Shown here piece after piece: positions 34,139-43,207 of a DNA stretch of 64,000 nucleotides. The notes beneath the pieces were generated by a model that saw only the letters and a list, made by a program, of their open reading frames with translations, did no database searches and was not told where the DNA came from. Each line of letters begins with the position of its first letter. The stretch's first letter is position 1. The stretch is taken from assembly GCF_004521915.1 (NCBI RefSeq), contig NZ_SDKD01000016.1, forward strand, positions 1-64,000, written 5' to 3'. This stretch comes from Brevibacillus migulae (GTDB taxonomy: Bacteria; Bacillota; Bacilli; Brevibacillales; Brevibacillaceae). A program made the translations under genes and the position numbers.

Positions 34139-35641
34139 ATGAAGCAGATATTGATTCAAGTTGATGAGAAACAGATCCGTCTCGCGCAAAGAGAGGCGGG
34201 ACGTCTGATTGCCATACGTGTAGAGACGATCGAATCCAAGGAAAAAGCGGGCGATATCTATCGGGGACGTGTCCGGGATGTGCTCCCTGGGATGCAGGCA
34301 GCGTTTGTCGATATTGGCTTGGAAAAAAATGCGTATCTTTCTGCGGACGATATCGTTGGGGCCAAGGATCACAAAAATGCTGGAAGAAGCGGAAAAATCA
34401 ACGAGCTCATTCATGAAGGAGAAGCCTTGCTTGTACAGATCGTGAAAGAGTCCACAGGCACAAAGGCGGCTCGGGTAACGACAGAGATCAGCCTGCAAGG
34501 GAGATATCTTGTCTATCTTCCAGCGGGAAAGCAAATTTCTGTCTCACGGAAAATAACAGATCCAGCAGATCGTGAGCGTTTACAGGCATTGATTCAGCCG
34601 CATCTGGCGGAGGAGGAAGGGGCGATTATCCGGACGGAAGCAGCACATGCAGATGAGCGGCAGCTTTTAGCCGAAATCACCTATCTGCGTTCGCGTTGGC
34701 AGGAAGCGCTGGACGTGGAGACAAAGCGGAAGACCCCGGCTCTGATCCTGGAGGAAGGTGAGCTGCTCGGCCGTTATGTCCGTGAAGCATTCCAGGCGCA
34801 AGCGAGCGAGATCGTGATCGATCATGCTAACAGCTACCATCGGGTCAAACGGTTCGTAGAGCAGCTTTATCCGGAGTATCTTGAACGGCTTCATTTTTAT
34901 CAGGAAAGTCAGCCGCTTTTTCAACGTTTTGGGGTTGATGCCCAGCTCGATCAACTGCTGGCCCGGCAAGTTCCCTTGGACAATGGCGGGTTTCTCGTCT
35001 TCGACCGGACGGAGGCCATGACGGTGATCGATGTGAATTCCGGCAAATTTACGGGACAAGGCGGCGCCCAGTGGGAAGATACGATTGTCCGGATGAACGT
35101 GGAGGCTGCGGCAGAGATTGCGAGACAGCTTCGTTTGCGTGATATTGGCGGGATCGTGATGATTGATTTTATCGATATGAAGCTGCCGGAGAATCAGGAA
35201 AAGGTGCTGGAGCGATTGCGCCGGGAGCTAGGCAAAGACCCGACACCTACGCGCTTGGCCGGATTTACGCGGCTGGGGCTGGTAGAACTGACAAGAAAAA
35301 AAGAGCGAAAAAACATAGCAGAAATCTTGACGAAGTCCTGCCCAAGCTGTGCAGGCAGCGGCCGGGTGTACACCGAGGAGGAGGTGGCGCGGCGCTTCAA
35401 GGAAGAAGTCAGAGGTCTGATCAGAAACCAAGAAGCAGAAGCAATCGTAGCGGTGCTTCCACCTGCTGTGCATGCCGTACTTCAACAAATCCTCAATGGC
35501 GATTCATTTGCCCATGTAGCGATCTTGGCAAAAAACGACCCGACGCTGCGGCCAGACGAGTACAGGATCATGTATGCGGGGAAGCGGGAGGAGGCCAATC
35601 GACTTTACCAGCTAAACAGTTCACGAGAGTTCTTGACTTAG
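34139..35641 (+). CDS. rng: Ribonuclease G/E family protein
   Basis: A 500-residue endoribonuclease for rRNA and mRNA processing. An S1 domain (about 38-120, AAFVDIGLEKNAYLS) precedes the catalytic DNase I-like domain with the two magnesium-binding aspartates in VIDVNSGKFTG and MIDFIDMKLPE. The Zn-link cysteines are present in CPSCAGSGRV, so a dimer of dimers is possible. B. subtilis lacks this gene, whereas several other Firmicutes carry it before rplU. Confidence 0.95.
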   Translation: MKQILIQVDEKQIRLAQREAGRLIAIRVETIESKEKAGDIYRGRVRDVLPGMQAAFVDIGLEKNAYLSADDIVGAKDHKNAGRSGKINELIHEGEALLVQIVKESTGTKAARVTTEISLQGRYLVYLPAGKQISVSRKITDPADRERLQALIQPHLAEEEGAIIRTEAAHADERQLLAEITYLRSRWQEALDVETKRKTPALILEEGELLGRYVREAFQAQASEIVIDHANSYHRVKRFVEQLYPEYLERLHFYQESQPLFQRFGVDAQLDQLLARQVPLDNGGFLVFDRTEAMTVIDVNSGKFTGQGGAQWEDTIVRMNVEAAAEIARQLRLRDIGGIVMIDFIDMKLPENQEKVLERLRRELGKDPTPTRLAGFTRLGLVELTRKKERKNIAEILTKSCPSCAGSGRVYTEEEVARRFKEEVRGLIRNQEAEAIVAVLPPAVHAVLQQILNGDSFAHVAILAKNDPTLRPDEYRIMYAGKREEANRLYQLNSSREFLT

Positions 35642-35662
35642 TGCTGGGCTCCGTGTTATTCT
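35633..35662 (+). promoter_or_regulatory. Sigma-A promoter of the rplU operon
   Basis: TTGACT, 18 bases, TATTCT. The -35 lies in the last codons of rng. Confidence 0.65.
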
Positions 35663-35671
35663 ATTCTTTGT

Positions 35672-35785
35672 TCATGCAGCTATGCTTGGCAGATCATCTG
35701 CACAAGGATACTGTAACCGCACGAGACAGGTTCAAAGCCGGCTGAGGTCGCACCTGGGTAGGCGAGTCTGAGTATAAGAGGAGGT
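35672..35785 (+). ncRNA. Ribosomal protein L21 leader
   Basis: The segment between the promoter and rplU contains GCACGAGACAGGTTCAAAG and GCGAGTCTGAGTATAAG, matching my recollection of the Rfam L21 leader of Bacillales, a proposed autoregulatory mRNA structure for rplU-prp-rpmA. Boundaries are approximate. Confidence 0.6.
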
Positions 35786-35791
35786 GCAGAT

Positions 35792-36103
35792 ATGTACGCT
35801 ATTATCGAAACAGGTGGCAAGCAATACAAAGTAGAGGAAGGCGCAGTTCTCTTCATCGAGAAACTGGCTGCTACAGAAGGTGACTCGGTTACTTTCGACA
35901 AAGTTCTCTTTGTGAGCAAAGACGGCAAAGTAACAGCAGGTGCTCCTACTGTTGCAGGTGCTTCGGTAACTGGTAAAGTAGAAAAACACGGTAAAGGTGA
36001 AAAAGTTATCGTGTATAAATACAAAGCCAAGAAAAACTACCGTCGCAAACAAGGTCATCGTCAACCATTCACCAAAGTTGTGATTGAAAAAATCAACGCT
36101 TAA
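35792..36103 (+). CDS. rplU: 50S ribosomal protein L21
   Basis: A 103-residue protein of standard length starting MYAIIETGGKQYKVEEG, the L21 signature, with the C-terminal KKNYRRKQGHRQPFT that contacts 23S rRNA. First gene of the conserved rplU-prp-rpmA operon. Confidence 0.98.
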   Translation: MYAIIETGGKQYKVEEGAVLFIEKLAATEGDSVTFDKVLFVSKDGKVTAGAPTVAGASVTGKVEKHGKGEKVIVYKYKAKKNYRRKQGHRQPFTKVVIEKINA

Positions 36104-36115
36104 TTACGGTGAATC

Positions 36116-36472
36116 ATGATTGAAGTGACTGTAACACGGAATCAAACTGGTATCGCAGAGATTGTGATTACCGGACATGCCAATGCGGCCCGGCACGGCG
36201 AGGACATTGTCTGCGCCGGTGTATCGGCAGTCAGCATCGGGATTTTGAACGGAATCGATCATCTGCTCGGGATAACACCTGACATACAGCAGGCTGCGAA
36301 AGATGGCGGGTATCTTCGTTGGAGACTAGCTTCTACTGCGGATGATGCACTTCATGAAAAACAACAATTGCTTGCCGAAAGCATGGTAATCGCCTTGATT
36401 AGCATCGCCCAGCAGTATGCCAGGTATGTTTCAGTGAAAGATCCAAAATGGCAAGGAGGTGCTTCACAATGA
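36116..36472 (+). CDS. prp: Ribosomal-processing cysteine protease Prp
   Basis: A 118-residue cysteine protease (formerly YsxB) that removes the N-terminal extension of L27, which is essential for ribosome function in Firmicutes. The catalytic His22 in GHANAARHGEDIVCAG and Cys34 are present. Its stop overlaps the rpmA start by ATGA. Confidence 0.95.
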   Translation: MIEVTVTRNQTGIAEIVITGHANAARHGEDIVCAGVSAVSIGILNGIDHLLGITPDIQQAAKDGGYLRWRLASTADDALHEKQQLLAESMVIALISIAQQYARYVSVKDPKWQGGASQ

Positions 36473-36768
36473 AAATGCTGTTGAATTTGGACCTGCAATA
36501 TTTCGCCTCCAAAAAAGGGGTAGGTTCCACAAAGAACGGACGCGACTCCATCGCGAAACGTCTTGGCACCAAGCGTGGTGACGGTCAATTCGTAAAAGCG
36601 GGCAACATTTTGGTTCGCCAACGCGGAACGAAGATCTTCCCTGGTACAAACGTTGGTATCGGTGGGGACGACACACTGTTTGCTACTGCAGATGGTATCG
36701 TTCGCTTCAAACGTCTGGGTCGTGATCGCAAACAAGTTGTGATCGAACCAGTTGCAACTGAAGCGTAA
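36469..36768 (+). CDS. rpmA: 50S ribosomal protein L27 (with cleavable N-terminal extension)
   Basis: A 99-residue L27. The N-terminus MKMLLNLDLQYFASKKGVG carries the Firmicute extension that Prp should cut after the phenylalanine, exposing ASKKG for contact with the peptidyl transferase centre. The ATG with AAGGAGG upstream overlaps the prp stop. Confidence 0.98.
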   Translation: MKMLLNLDLQYFASKKGVGSTKNGRDSIAKRLGTKRGDGQFVKAGNILVRQRGTKIFPGTNVGIGGDDTLFATADGIVRFKRLGRDRKQVVIEPVATEA

Positions 36769-36782
36769 TGGATGCACGCATA

Positions 36783-36811
36783 AAAACCCAGCCTAGCCGC
36801 TGGGTTTTTTT
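36783..36811 (+). terminator. Terminator of the rplU-prp-rpmA operon
   Basis: AAAACCCAGC, six-base loop, GCTGGGTTTTTTT. Strong stem with a T run. Confidence 0.93.
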
Positions 36812-36859
36812 ACTGTATCAGAAAGGGTTCACCTCATGATTCATCATTCCGATACAGCG

Positions 36860-36920
36860 AAAAACTACTTCATAAAGAGGACTCGATAACTTCTTTGAGA
36901 GGACTTCTATTGTAGTTTTT
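36860..36920 (+). other. Inverted repeat with internal direct repeats before spo0B
   Basis: AAAAACTAC (36860-36868) and GTAGTTTTT (36912-36920) are a perfect 9-bp inverted repeat. The 43 bases between them contain AGAGGACT twice, about 21 bases apart. It could be a regulatory site or a weak terminator. Confidence 0.4.
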
Positions 36921-36944
36921 CTTATAGGTCACACGACTATCTTG

Positions 36945-36953
36945 TGTTACAAT
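36945..36953 (+). promoter_or_regulatory. Extended -10 promoter of spo0B
   Basis: TGTTACAAT is an extended -10 element about 43 bases before spo0B; the -35 position (TAGGTC) is weak. Confidence 0.45.
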
Positions 36954-36995
36954 TAGTGGTACGTTAAAAAATGTGAAGAGTACGGGTGAGGATTG

Positions 36996-37580
36996 ATGAA
37001 AGGCGAGTTGAAAGTATTTACGGAACAGACCGATCTGCTGTTGCAGGTGTTAAATCATCAGCGCCATGACTGGTTGAATCATTTCCAGGTTTTGTTAGGG
37101 TATTTGCGATTGGGAAAACCAGAACAAGGTGAAGAGTATTTGCAACGCATTACCAGCTTGGTCTGTCAGGAAAGCATGATCGCTCGCATCAATTGTCCTC
37201 CACTGGCCGTGCTATTCCTCACGTTCAATGCGTTGCATAAAGATCTGCTCTTGGAAGTGGAGGTTGCGAATCAGACTGACCTTTCGACACTCGTCATGGG
37301 CTCGGACAGATTTGCAGCGCTGGTCACAGAGCTGATCTCCATCATAAAGGAACACCAGCAGGTTTCGGAGTATGAAGCGAACAGTTTGCTGGTTTCGTTT
37401 GCAAGCAACGATCATGCGGTTGAGGTTCGTTTTGATCTAACGGGTCGTCTCTTTGAATCTGGAAATGAAGAAGTGGAGAAACTCTTGGAAAGAGGCGAAA
37501 ATACACTGATGATTGTAGAGGAATGGTCAAAGTCGGATCAGGAATGGGTATTGGCTTTGAGTATTCCTTGCCGTACATAG
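36996..37580 (+). CDS. spo0B: Sporulation phosphotransferase Spo0B
   Basis: A 194-residue phosphorelay protein that moves phosphate from Spo0F to Spo0A. The phospho-accepting histidine is in NHQRHDWLNHFQ (about residue 28), followed by the four-helix-bundle dimerisation segment and a degenerate ATPase-like C-terminal domain without N, G1 or G2 boxes. The ATG follows GTGAGGA. The rpmA-spo0B-obg order is as in B. subtilis. Confidence 0.92.
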   Translation: MKGELKVFTEQTDLLLQVLNHQRHDWLNHFQVLLGYLRLGKPEQGEEYLQRITSLVCQESMIARINCPPLAVLFLTFNALHKDLLLEVEVANQTDLSTLVMGSDRFAALVTELISIIKEHQQVSEYEANSLLVSFASNDHAVEVRFDLTGRLFESGNEEVEKLLERGENTLMIVEEWSKSDQEWVLALSIPCRT

Positions 37581-37596
37581 GAAGAGGGTGACATCC

Positions 37597-38874
37597 ATGT
37601 TTGTCGATCAGGTAATGATTGAAGTAAAAGGCGGAGACGGCGGGAATGGCTCTGTATCGTTTCGCCGGGAGAAATATGTGCCCATGGGCGGTCCAGCGGG
37701 TGGTGACGGAGGACGCGGCGCTGACGTAGTATTCGTAGTAGATGAAGGTCTTCGCACGCTCGTCGATTTTCGTTATCAACGTCATTTCCGTGCTCCTCGT
37801 GGAGAAAATGGCCGCACCAAAAACATGCACGGTGCTGGCGCAGAAGACTTGGTCGTACGTGTGCCGCCGGGTACAACGGTGACTGATGCGGATACGGGTG
37901 AAGTGATCGCGGATTTGTTGGAGCACGGGCAGCGCGCGATCATCGCGAAAGGCGGTCGCGGCGGCAGAGGCAACACGCGTTTTGCTACACCGTCCAATCC
38001 GGCTCCGGAGATCTCGGAAAACGGGGAACCGGGTCAAGTGAGAAAAGTGATTTTAGAGCTGAAGCTGATCGCCGATGTCGGGCTTGTCGGCTATCCGAGC
38101 GTCGGAAAATCAACTCTGTTGAGCAGTGTGACAGCCGCAAAACCGAAGATTGCCGCGTATCACTTTACGACGCTGACGCCGAATCTCGGAGTGGTTGACC
38201 TTGGCGAAAAAAGCTTTGTCATGGCCGATCTCCCCGGCTTGATTGAAGGGGCACATGAGGGCGTAGGCTTGGGACATCAATTTTTGCGCCATGTAGAGCG
38301 TACTCGCCTGATTGTGCATGTGATTGACATGGCGGCGACAGATGGCCGTGATCCGATTGAGGATTATAAACAGATCAATGAAGAGCTGAAACTGTACAAC
38401 ATTAAGCTGGAGGATCGTCCGCAAATCGTGGCAGCCAACAAAATGGACGTGCCAGAGGCGGAAGAAAACCTCAAGCGGTTCAAGGAACAATTCCCTGATG
38501 TGCCCGTATATGCGATATCGGCAGCAACGAGACAGGGTGTCCAGGAGCTCATGTACGCAGTCGCGGATCGTTTGGAGACCATTCCTACCCGCCTGGAAGT
38601 GGAAGATGTAGCCGAAGTGGAAGAGCGCGTCGTCTACCGTGCGGAGAAAGAGCCGGATGAATTCCACATCATCATGGAAGATGATACGTATGTGGTGACC
38701 GGTGACAAGCTGGAGAAGCTGGTTCGGATGACCAATTTGAACAGCTACGATTCTGTCCAACGCTTCGTCCGCATCATGCGCAATATGGGGGTTGATGACG
38801 CCCTGCGCCGTGAAGGGGCCAAGCACGGGGACACCGTCCGCATTGGAACCTGGGAATTTGAATTTATCGAGTAA
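37597..38874 (+). CDS. obg: GTPase Obg
   Basis: A 425-residue essential GTPase involved in ribosome assembly and the stress/sporulation response. The N-terminal Obg glycine-rich fold (FVDQVMIEVKGGDGGNGSVS), the G domain with P-loop GYPSVGKST and DLPGLIEGAHEG, NKMD, and a C-terminal OCT domain (about 350-425) are all present. ATG 37597 has AGAGGGTGA upstream. It follows spo0B by 16 bases. Confidence 0.97.
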   Translation: MFVDQVMIEVKGGDGGNGSVSFRREKYVPMGGPAGGDGGRGADVVFVVDEGLRTLVDFRYQRHFRAPRGENGRTKNMHGAGAEDLVVRVPPGTTVTDADTGEVIADLLEHGQRAIIAKGGRGGRGNTRFATPSNPAPEISENGEPGQVRKVILELKLIADVGLVGYPSVGKSTLLSSVTAAKPKIAAYHFTTLTPNLGVVDLGEKSFVMADLPGLIEGAHEGVGLGHQFLRHVERTRLIVHVIDMAATDGRDPIEDYKQINEELKLYNIKLEDRPQIVAANKMDVPEAEENLKRFKEQFPDVPVYAISAATRQGVQELMYAVADRLETIPTRLEVEDVAEVEERVVYRAEKEPDEFHIIMEDDTYVVTGDKLEKLVRMTNLNSYDSVQRFVRIMRNMGVDDALRREGAKHGDTVRIGTWEFEFIE

Positions 38875-38880
38875 AAAGGC

Positions 38881-38910
38881 AAGCGCCTCTCAGCTGAGAA
38901 GCGCTTTTTT
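38881..38910 (+). terminator. Terminator after obg
   Basis: AAGCGC ... GCGCTT with inner CTCAGCTGAG pairing and six T residues. Confidence 0.85.
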
Positions 38911-39051
38911 CTTTGGGTATATAGACTTGCTGCAGCCAAGCATTCCCGTTTTCGAGACAAGTGATGATTTCCTGACTTTTGATGGGGTTGCCCATCTCCG
39001 ATTCCAGCAGGCCCTCATATGATATTTCATCATATCGATAGAGGTGCAATG

Positions 39052-40461
39052 ATGAAGATTGTATTGCTGTCAGGGGGATCAGGCAAACGACTGTGGCCGC
39101 TGTCCAACGATTCAAGATCGAAACAGTTTTTGAAATTGCTGACCAATTCCGGGCAGCAGGCCGAGTCCATGGTGCAGCGGATATGGAGACAACTGGAGAA
39201 GAATGGACTTGCAGGCGATGCGCTTCTTTCAACGAATGAGTCACAGGTCGAGCTTATCGAAAATCAATTGGGTGCACAGATTCCATGCATCATCGAGCCG
39301 CAGCGAAGGGATACGTTCCCCGCGATCGCTTTGGCATCTTCTTATTTGCACAGTGTGAAAAGCATTGCTGTAGATGAGGTTGTCATTGTTATGCCGGTCG
39401 ACCCTTATGTGGACGACCATTTTTTCGAGAAAGTAAAAGAACTGGAGCAGATTATTCGCCAATCAGCGATGGATATCGCATTGATTGGTGTCAAGCCCGA
39501 CTATCCGTCCACGAAATACGGCTATATCCTGCCAATCGCAGCTGAGAACGCGGATGAATCCGTGCAGACATACAAACGGGTCAAGCAGTTTATCGAGAAG
39601 CCGACCGAAGCGATTGCCACGCAGCTGATCACGCAGCAGGCACTGTGGAATTGCGGGGTGTTTGCTTTCCGCTTGGGATACATGCTGCAGCAACTTCAAG
39701 CAAGAGGGCTGCCTGCCCAGTATCACGAGCTGCAAAGACAGTACGAAAAACTGCCGAAAATCAGCTTTGACTATGAAATTGTGGAAAAAACAGAGCGGGT
39801 CGCCGTAGTTCCCTATGACGGGGAGTGGATGGACATCGGCACGTGGAATACGTTGACAGCGGTCATGGAGCACAATCCGCTGGGCAAAGGCTATTTGCAT
39901 GAAGACTGCGATGATACCAGTGTCATCAATGAGCTGGAGATCCCGGTTGTGGTGATCGGCATTTCCCATGCAATCGTAGCGGTGAGTCCCGATGGGATAT
40001 TGATGGCAGACAAGGCAAAAAGTCATCTCGTGAAAGACATCGTGAGTGGAATCGATACAGTACCCATGTCCATGTATCAGGAAAAACGATGGGGCTGGGT
40101 GCAAGTGTTGAGCAGCGGCAGGACTGCACCTGATCAGGAAGTGCTGACGAGACAAATGCTGATCCGCGCAGGAAAACACACAAGCTACCATGTCCATCAT
40201 CAACGAAAAACGATCTGGATCATCGTGGCGGGACGAGGGGAAATCGCGATGGACGATCAATTGCTGCAAGCTGGTGTGGGAGATGTTTTTCAAATTCCGG
40301 CTGGTGCCAGGCATGGAATACGGGCGATAAACGATCTGAAGCTGATAGAGATACAGATGGGAGAGAATTTGGCGGAAACCGATGTGGAACGGATCTGTAC
40401 GACATGGGAAGAGGTGCGGCGACTGCCGGAGGGAAACGCAGATGTACAGGAGCAAGGATAG
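39052..40461 (+). CDS. manC: Mannose-1-phosphate guanylyltransferase (type II, with cupin domain)
   Basis: A 469-residue enzyme that makes GDP-mannose for surface polysaccharide. The pyrophosphorylase signature LSGGSGKRLWPLSND opens the N-terminal nucleotidyltransferase domain; FIEKPTEAIA is the second motif. From about residue 345 a mannose-6-phosphate-isomerase-type cupin follows (SYHVHHQRKTIWIIVAG and GDVFQIPAGARHGI). AGAGGTG decides the start at 39052. It is convergent with pgcA, and both interrupt the obg-pheB order. Confidence 0.93.
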   Translation: MKIVLLSGGSGKRLWPLSNDSRSKQFLKLLTNSGQQAESMVQRIWRQLEKNGLAGDALLSTNESQVELIENQLGAQIPCIIEPQRRDTFPAIALASSYLHSVKSIAVDEVVIVMPVDPYVDDHFFEKVKELEQIIRQSAMDIALIGVKPDYPSTKYGYILPIAAENADESVQTYKRVKQFIEKPTEAIATQLITQQALWNCGVFAFRLGYMLQQLQARGLPAQYHELQRQYEKLPKISFDYEIVEKTERVAVVPYDGEWMDIGTWNTLTAVMEHNPLGKGYLHEDCDDTSVINELEIPVVVIGISHAIVAVSPDGILMADKAKSHLVKDIVSGIDTVPMSMYQEKRWGWVQVLSSGRTAPDQEVLTRQMLIRAGKHTSYHVHHQRKTIWIIVAGRGEIAMDDQLLQAGVGDVFQIPAGARHGIRAINDLKLIEIQMGENLAETDVERICTTWEEVRRLPEGNADVQEQG

Positions 40462-40464
40462 GGG

Positions 40465-40500
40465 AGCCTTCAGAGGGCGGAATGTCTCTGAAGGCTTTTT
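40465..40500 (+). terminator. Terminator after manC
   Basis: AGCCTTCAGA and TCTGAAGGCT form a perfect 10-bp stem followed by five T. It lies between convergent genes. Confidence 0.9.
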
Positions 40501-40509
40501 CCTTTTCTC

Positions 40510-42231
40510 TTATAAACTTTTGATGTGGTCCATAACGTGTTTTTTTACTCGTTCCAGCTTTTGTTGACTTTCTTCCATAGAAATACCCTTTACCCCGAAA
40601 TAAACCTTCATCTTTGCTTCGGTTCCTGACGGGCGAATTGCAAACCAGGTTTCATCTGCCAGAATATATTTCAGCATATTGGATGCCGGCAGGATGATTT
40701 TTCCTGTTTCCCCTGTAAGCACGTTTTTTCGTTGTCCGCTCAGATAATCTTCAACGATGGCAACCGCACAGCTATTGACCGTGCTGAATGGTTGGCTTCG
40801 CAAAGCGGCGAGGATCTCCGCTATCTTTTTCTGACCATCGGCCCCCTTCATCGTCAGGGAGACCAGATCTTCTGAATAATACCCATATGTTTCGTATAAG
40901 GAAAAAAGGACTTGATGAAGACTTTTCCCTTCTGCTTGAAAAGCGGCGCAAGCGTCTGCCAGGATGAGTGCGGTTTGCACGGCGTCTTTATCGCGGACAA
41001 GGTCGAACAGTAAATAGCCGCAGCTTTCCTCGTATCCAAAGATGAACACAGCTTCTTTGGTCGCCTCAAACGCCTTTATTTTCTCGCCGATGTATTTGAA
41101 TCCGGTCAATGTATCTATGGTCATCAGACCAAAATCAGCGGCGATGGCCCTGCCCATCTCGGACGTAACCACGGTTTTTACCACGGCACCATTATCCGGA
41201 AGCTTACCGGCTTTCAATTTCGTCGTCAGTACATAATACAGCAAAATTGCCCCGACTTGATTGCCTGTAAGAACCGTATACCCGCCGCTCGGATCTTTGA
41301 TCGCTACACCGAGCCTGTCTCCATCCGGATCCGTAGCGAGTATGAGATTCGCATCCTTTCGTTTGGCATAGTCGATCGCCAGCTTGAAGGCATGGGGATC
41401 TTCCGGATTCGGGGAGACGACCTGTGAAAAATCGGGATCCGGTGCGGCTTGTTCTTGCACGATGGTCACATCTGTGTAACCAAAATGCCGCAGTCCTTCG
41501 GTAATGGAAGCGAAAGTGGTGCCGTGAAGCGGGGTAAAAACGATGGACAAGTCAGCTCCTTTCCCCACAGCCGGCCGCAATGCTTTCAGCTGCTCGAAAT
41601 AGCTGGCGAAGATGTCCTGTCCGATCATGTGCAGCAGACCGTTTTGACGGATATCTTCCTCCGAGGCAACCGCGACGGTCAATTCATCCTCCACGTTCTT
41701 GATATGGGCCGTGAGCTGTTCGGTCGTATCCAGCGCGATTTGCGCACCATCCGCTCCATATACCTTGTAGCCGTTGTATTCGGGGGGATTATGGCTGGCA
41801 GTGATGACGATCCCCGCAGACGCATGCAAATGGCGAACGGCGTAAGAGAGCAGGGGAGTCGGGCAAATGCGATCGAACAAGCAGACGCGAATTCCATGGC
41901 GAGTGATGACTTTGGCGGCTTCCATGGCGAAATCATGGGATTTATGCCGTGTGTCATAGGCAATCACGACGGTAGGATGCTGCACGCTTTGTTCCTGCTC
42001 CAGCAAGTAACGAGCCAAGCCTTCCGATGCTTTCCGTACCGTGTACACATTCATCCGGTTTGTGCCGGGTCCAAGCTCTCCACGCATACCGCCCGTCCCG
42101 AATTCGAGCGGCTGGGAAAAGCAATCCGCCAGCTTCTGCGGATCTTGCTGCAGCCGCTCTAACTGATCCCGCAACTCCTTATCCAAAGCAGGGAAATTGA
42201 TCCATCGTTGATAATGACTTTTCCAATCCAT
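40510..42231 (-). CDS. pgcA: Phosphoglucomutase/phosphomannomutase
   Basis: A 573-residue alpha-D-phosphohexomutase that interconverts hexose 1- and 6-phosphates, feeding cell-wall polymers and, with ManC, GDP-mannose. The active serine loop TASHNPPEYNGYKVYG, metal loop DPDGDRLGV, sugar loop FGYEESCGYL and phosphate loop RPSGTEAKM are all present. Its length matches B. subtilis PgcA. It ends against the manC terminator. Confidence 0.94.
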   Translation of the reverse strand: MDWKSHYQRWINFPALDKELRDQLERLQQDPQKLADCFSQPLEFGTGGMRGELGPGTNRMNVYTVRKASEGLARYLLEQEQSVQHPTVVIAYDTRHKSHDFAMEAAKVITRHGIRVCLFDRICPTPLLSYAVRHLHASAGIVITASHNPPEYNGYKVYGADGAQIALDTTEQLTAHIKNVEDELTVAVASEEDIRQNGLLHMIGQDIFASYFEQLKALRPAVGKGADLSIVFTPLHGTTFASITEGLRHFGYTDVTIVQEQAAPDPDFSQVVSPNPEDPHAFKLAIDYAKRKDANLILATDPDGDRLGVAIKDPSGGYTVLTGNQVGAILLYYVLTTKLKAGKLPDNGAVVKTVVTSEMGRAIAADFGLMTIDTLTGFKYIGEKIKAFEATKEAVFIFGYEESCGYLLFDLVRDKDAVQTALILADACAAFQAEGKSLHQVLFSLYETYGYYSEDLVSLTMKGADGQKKIAEILAALRSQPFSTVNSCAVAIVEDYLSGQRKNVLTGETGKIILPASNMLKYILADETWFAIRPSGTEAKMKVYFGVKGISMEESQQKLERVKKHVMDHIKSL

Positions 42232-42251
42232 CGCGAGTATCTGTTCCTCCT

Positions 42252-43064
42252 CTATTTCTTTTTCTTGTAGTAACCTTTTCGTTTATGAAAGGAGAGTGAT
42301 CGATACTTCTGGGACAGCTTCGCGATCCGCTGCGGGGATAGTGCCGAGGCATTTGTGTACAGACTCTTGTTCAGGGCCCGGCGGACCAGGTAGCTGTCAG
42401 GATAGGTAGAACGGACGAAGTTACCGTATGTCTCAAACTCGGAAAAGGCAAAAATCCGAGAACGATTGATACATTTCAAGATCGCCTCATGCCAAGTCTT
42501 GCCATGGCGGCGCTCAATGATCTTTTTCAACCGTGCCAGCTTCGCTTTTTCGAAAAGCATGTAATGCGTGACAAAAGAAACGGGAGAGTCCGCCTTTTTT
42601 CCAACCAGCCGGCGGTAGGTGCGGAAGTATTCATTGCGGCTCCAGTTCCGGCAATAAAAGACCGATTTCCCGTTGAGTTTGAACACATGGGGACGGATCA
42701 AAACCGTATCGGCATCGATCACCAAGTAGCTTTTTTGGGTACTGATTTTGTCACCGCTCCATTTCAACAGCTGCTGAAGCAACCAGCCGGATAGATCCCA
42801 TCTTTTCGAGCGGTAGTGTATGTCCTTTTTGCCAATGGGGAGCAGCCGCTTTTCGTGGATATACCGGCAATCCTTTTCGCGGCAAAGAGCCTTGATTTTT
42901 TTGCTGAGGGGAGAAACGACCATGATCTGGCCGATTGGATGCTTTACATGCTTTCGGATGGAGTCGATGACATGAGGAAGGGTGGGCAAATCCTTTTCAA
43001 TCGCAGGGATGATTACGTCGATTTTTTCACGCTTGGCGCCTGCCTGTTTATTCGATGGCGGCAT
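42252..43064 (-). CDS. DUF6492-like glycosyltransferase-fold protein
   Basis: A 270-residue protein resembling the DUF6492 group. IDVIIPAIEKDLPTLPHVID opens a Rossmann-like region, and VIDADTVLIRP contains a DxD motif typical of GT-A glycosyltransferases. The C-terminus is strongly basic (RKGYYKKKK). No membrane helix. GGAG eight bases before the ATG at 43064 fixes the start. It is 20 bases before pgcA on the same strand, which suggests work on surface polysaccharide; the acceptor and donor are unknown. Confidence 0.75.
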   Translation of the reverse strand: MPPSNKQAGAKREKIDVIIPAIEKDLPTLPHVIDSIRKHVKHPIGQIMVVSPLSKKIKALCREKDCRYIHEKRLLPIGKKDIHYRSKRWDLSGWLLQQLLKWSGDKISTQKSYLVIDADTVLIRPHVFKLNGKSVFYCRNWSRNEYFRTYRRLVGKKADSPVSFVTHYMLFEKAKLARLKKIIERRHGKTWHEAILKCINRSRIFAFSEFETYGNFVRSTYPDSYLVRRALNKSLYTNASALSPQRIAKLSQKYRSLSFHKRKGYYKKKK

Positions 43065-43162
43065 GGTAACAACTCCTTTTTGGGGATCTAGGAGCATGAT
43101 ATGGCGGAGAAATGACGATTGCCTGTTCGGGAGCGGAAGCAGGGGGAAATGTGAACGAAAAA

Positions 43163-43185
43163 TACAAAAGCCCCGCTGATGGGGC
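43163..43185 (-). terminator. Terminator of the 50-residue protein gene
   Basis: On the minus strand GCCCC, six-base loop, GGGGC, then TTTTGTATTTTT, beginning about 22 bases after the stop codon. Confidence 0.75.
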
Positions 43186-43207
43186 GAGGCTCGACTCCAG
43201 TGATTCG

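Noticed and set aside
38864..39244. Minus-strand frame whose C-terminal part (ISYEGLLESEMGNPIKSQ) reads like protein
   Set aside because: It has no start codon with a ribosome binding site, runs through the obg terminator and overlaps the manC start. It might be a gene remnant but cannot be supported.
39463..40455. 330-codon frame on the minus strand within manC
   Set aside because: Shadow of manC, which has full pyrophosphorylase and cupin motifs.
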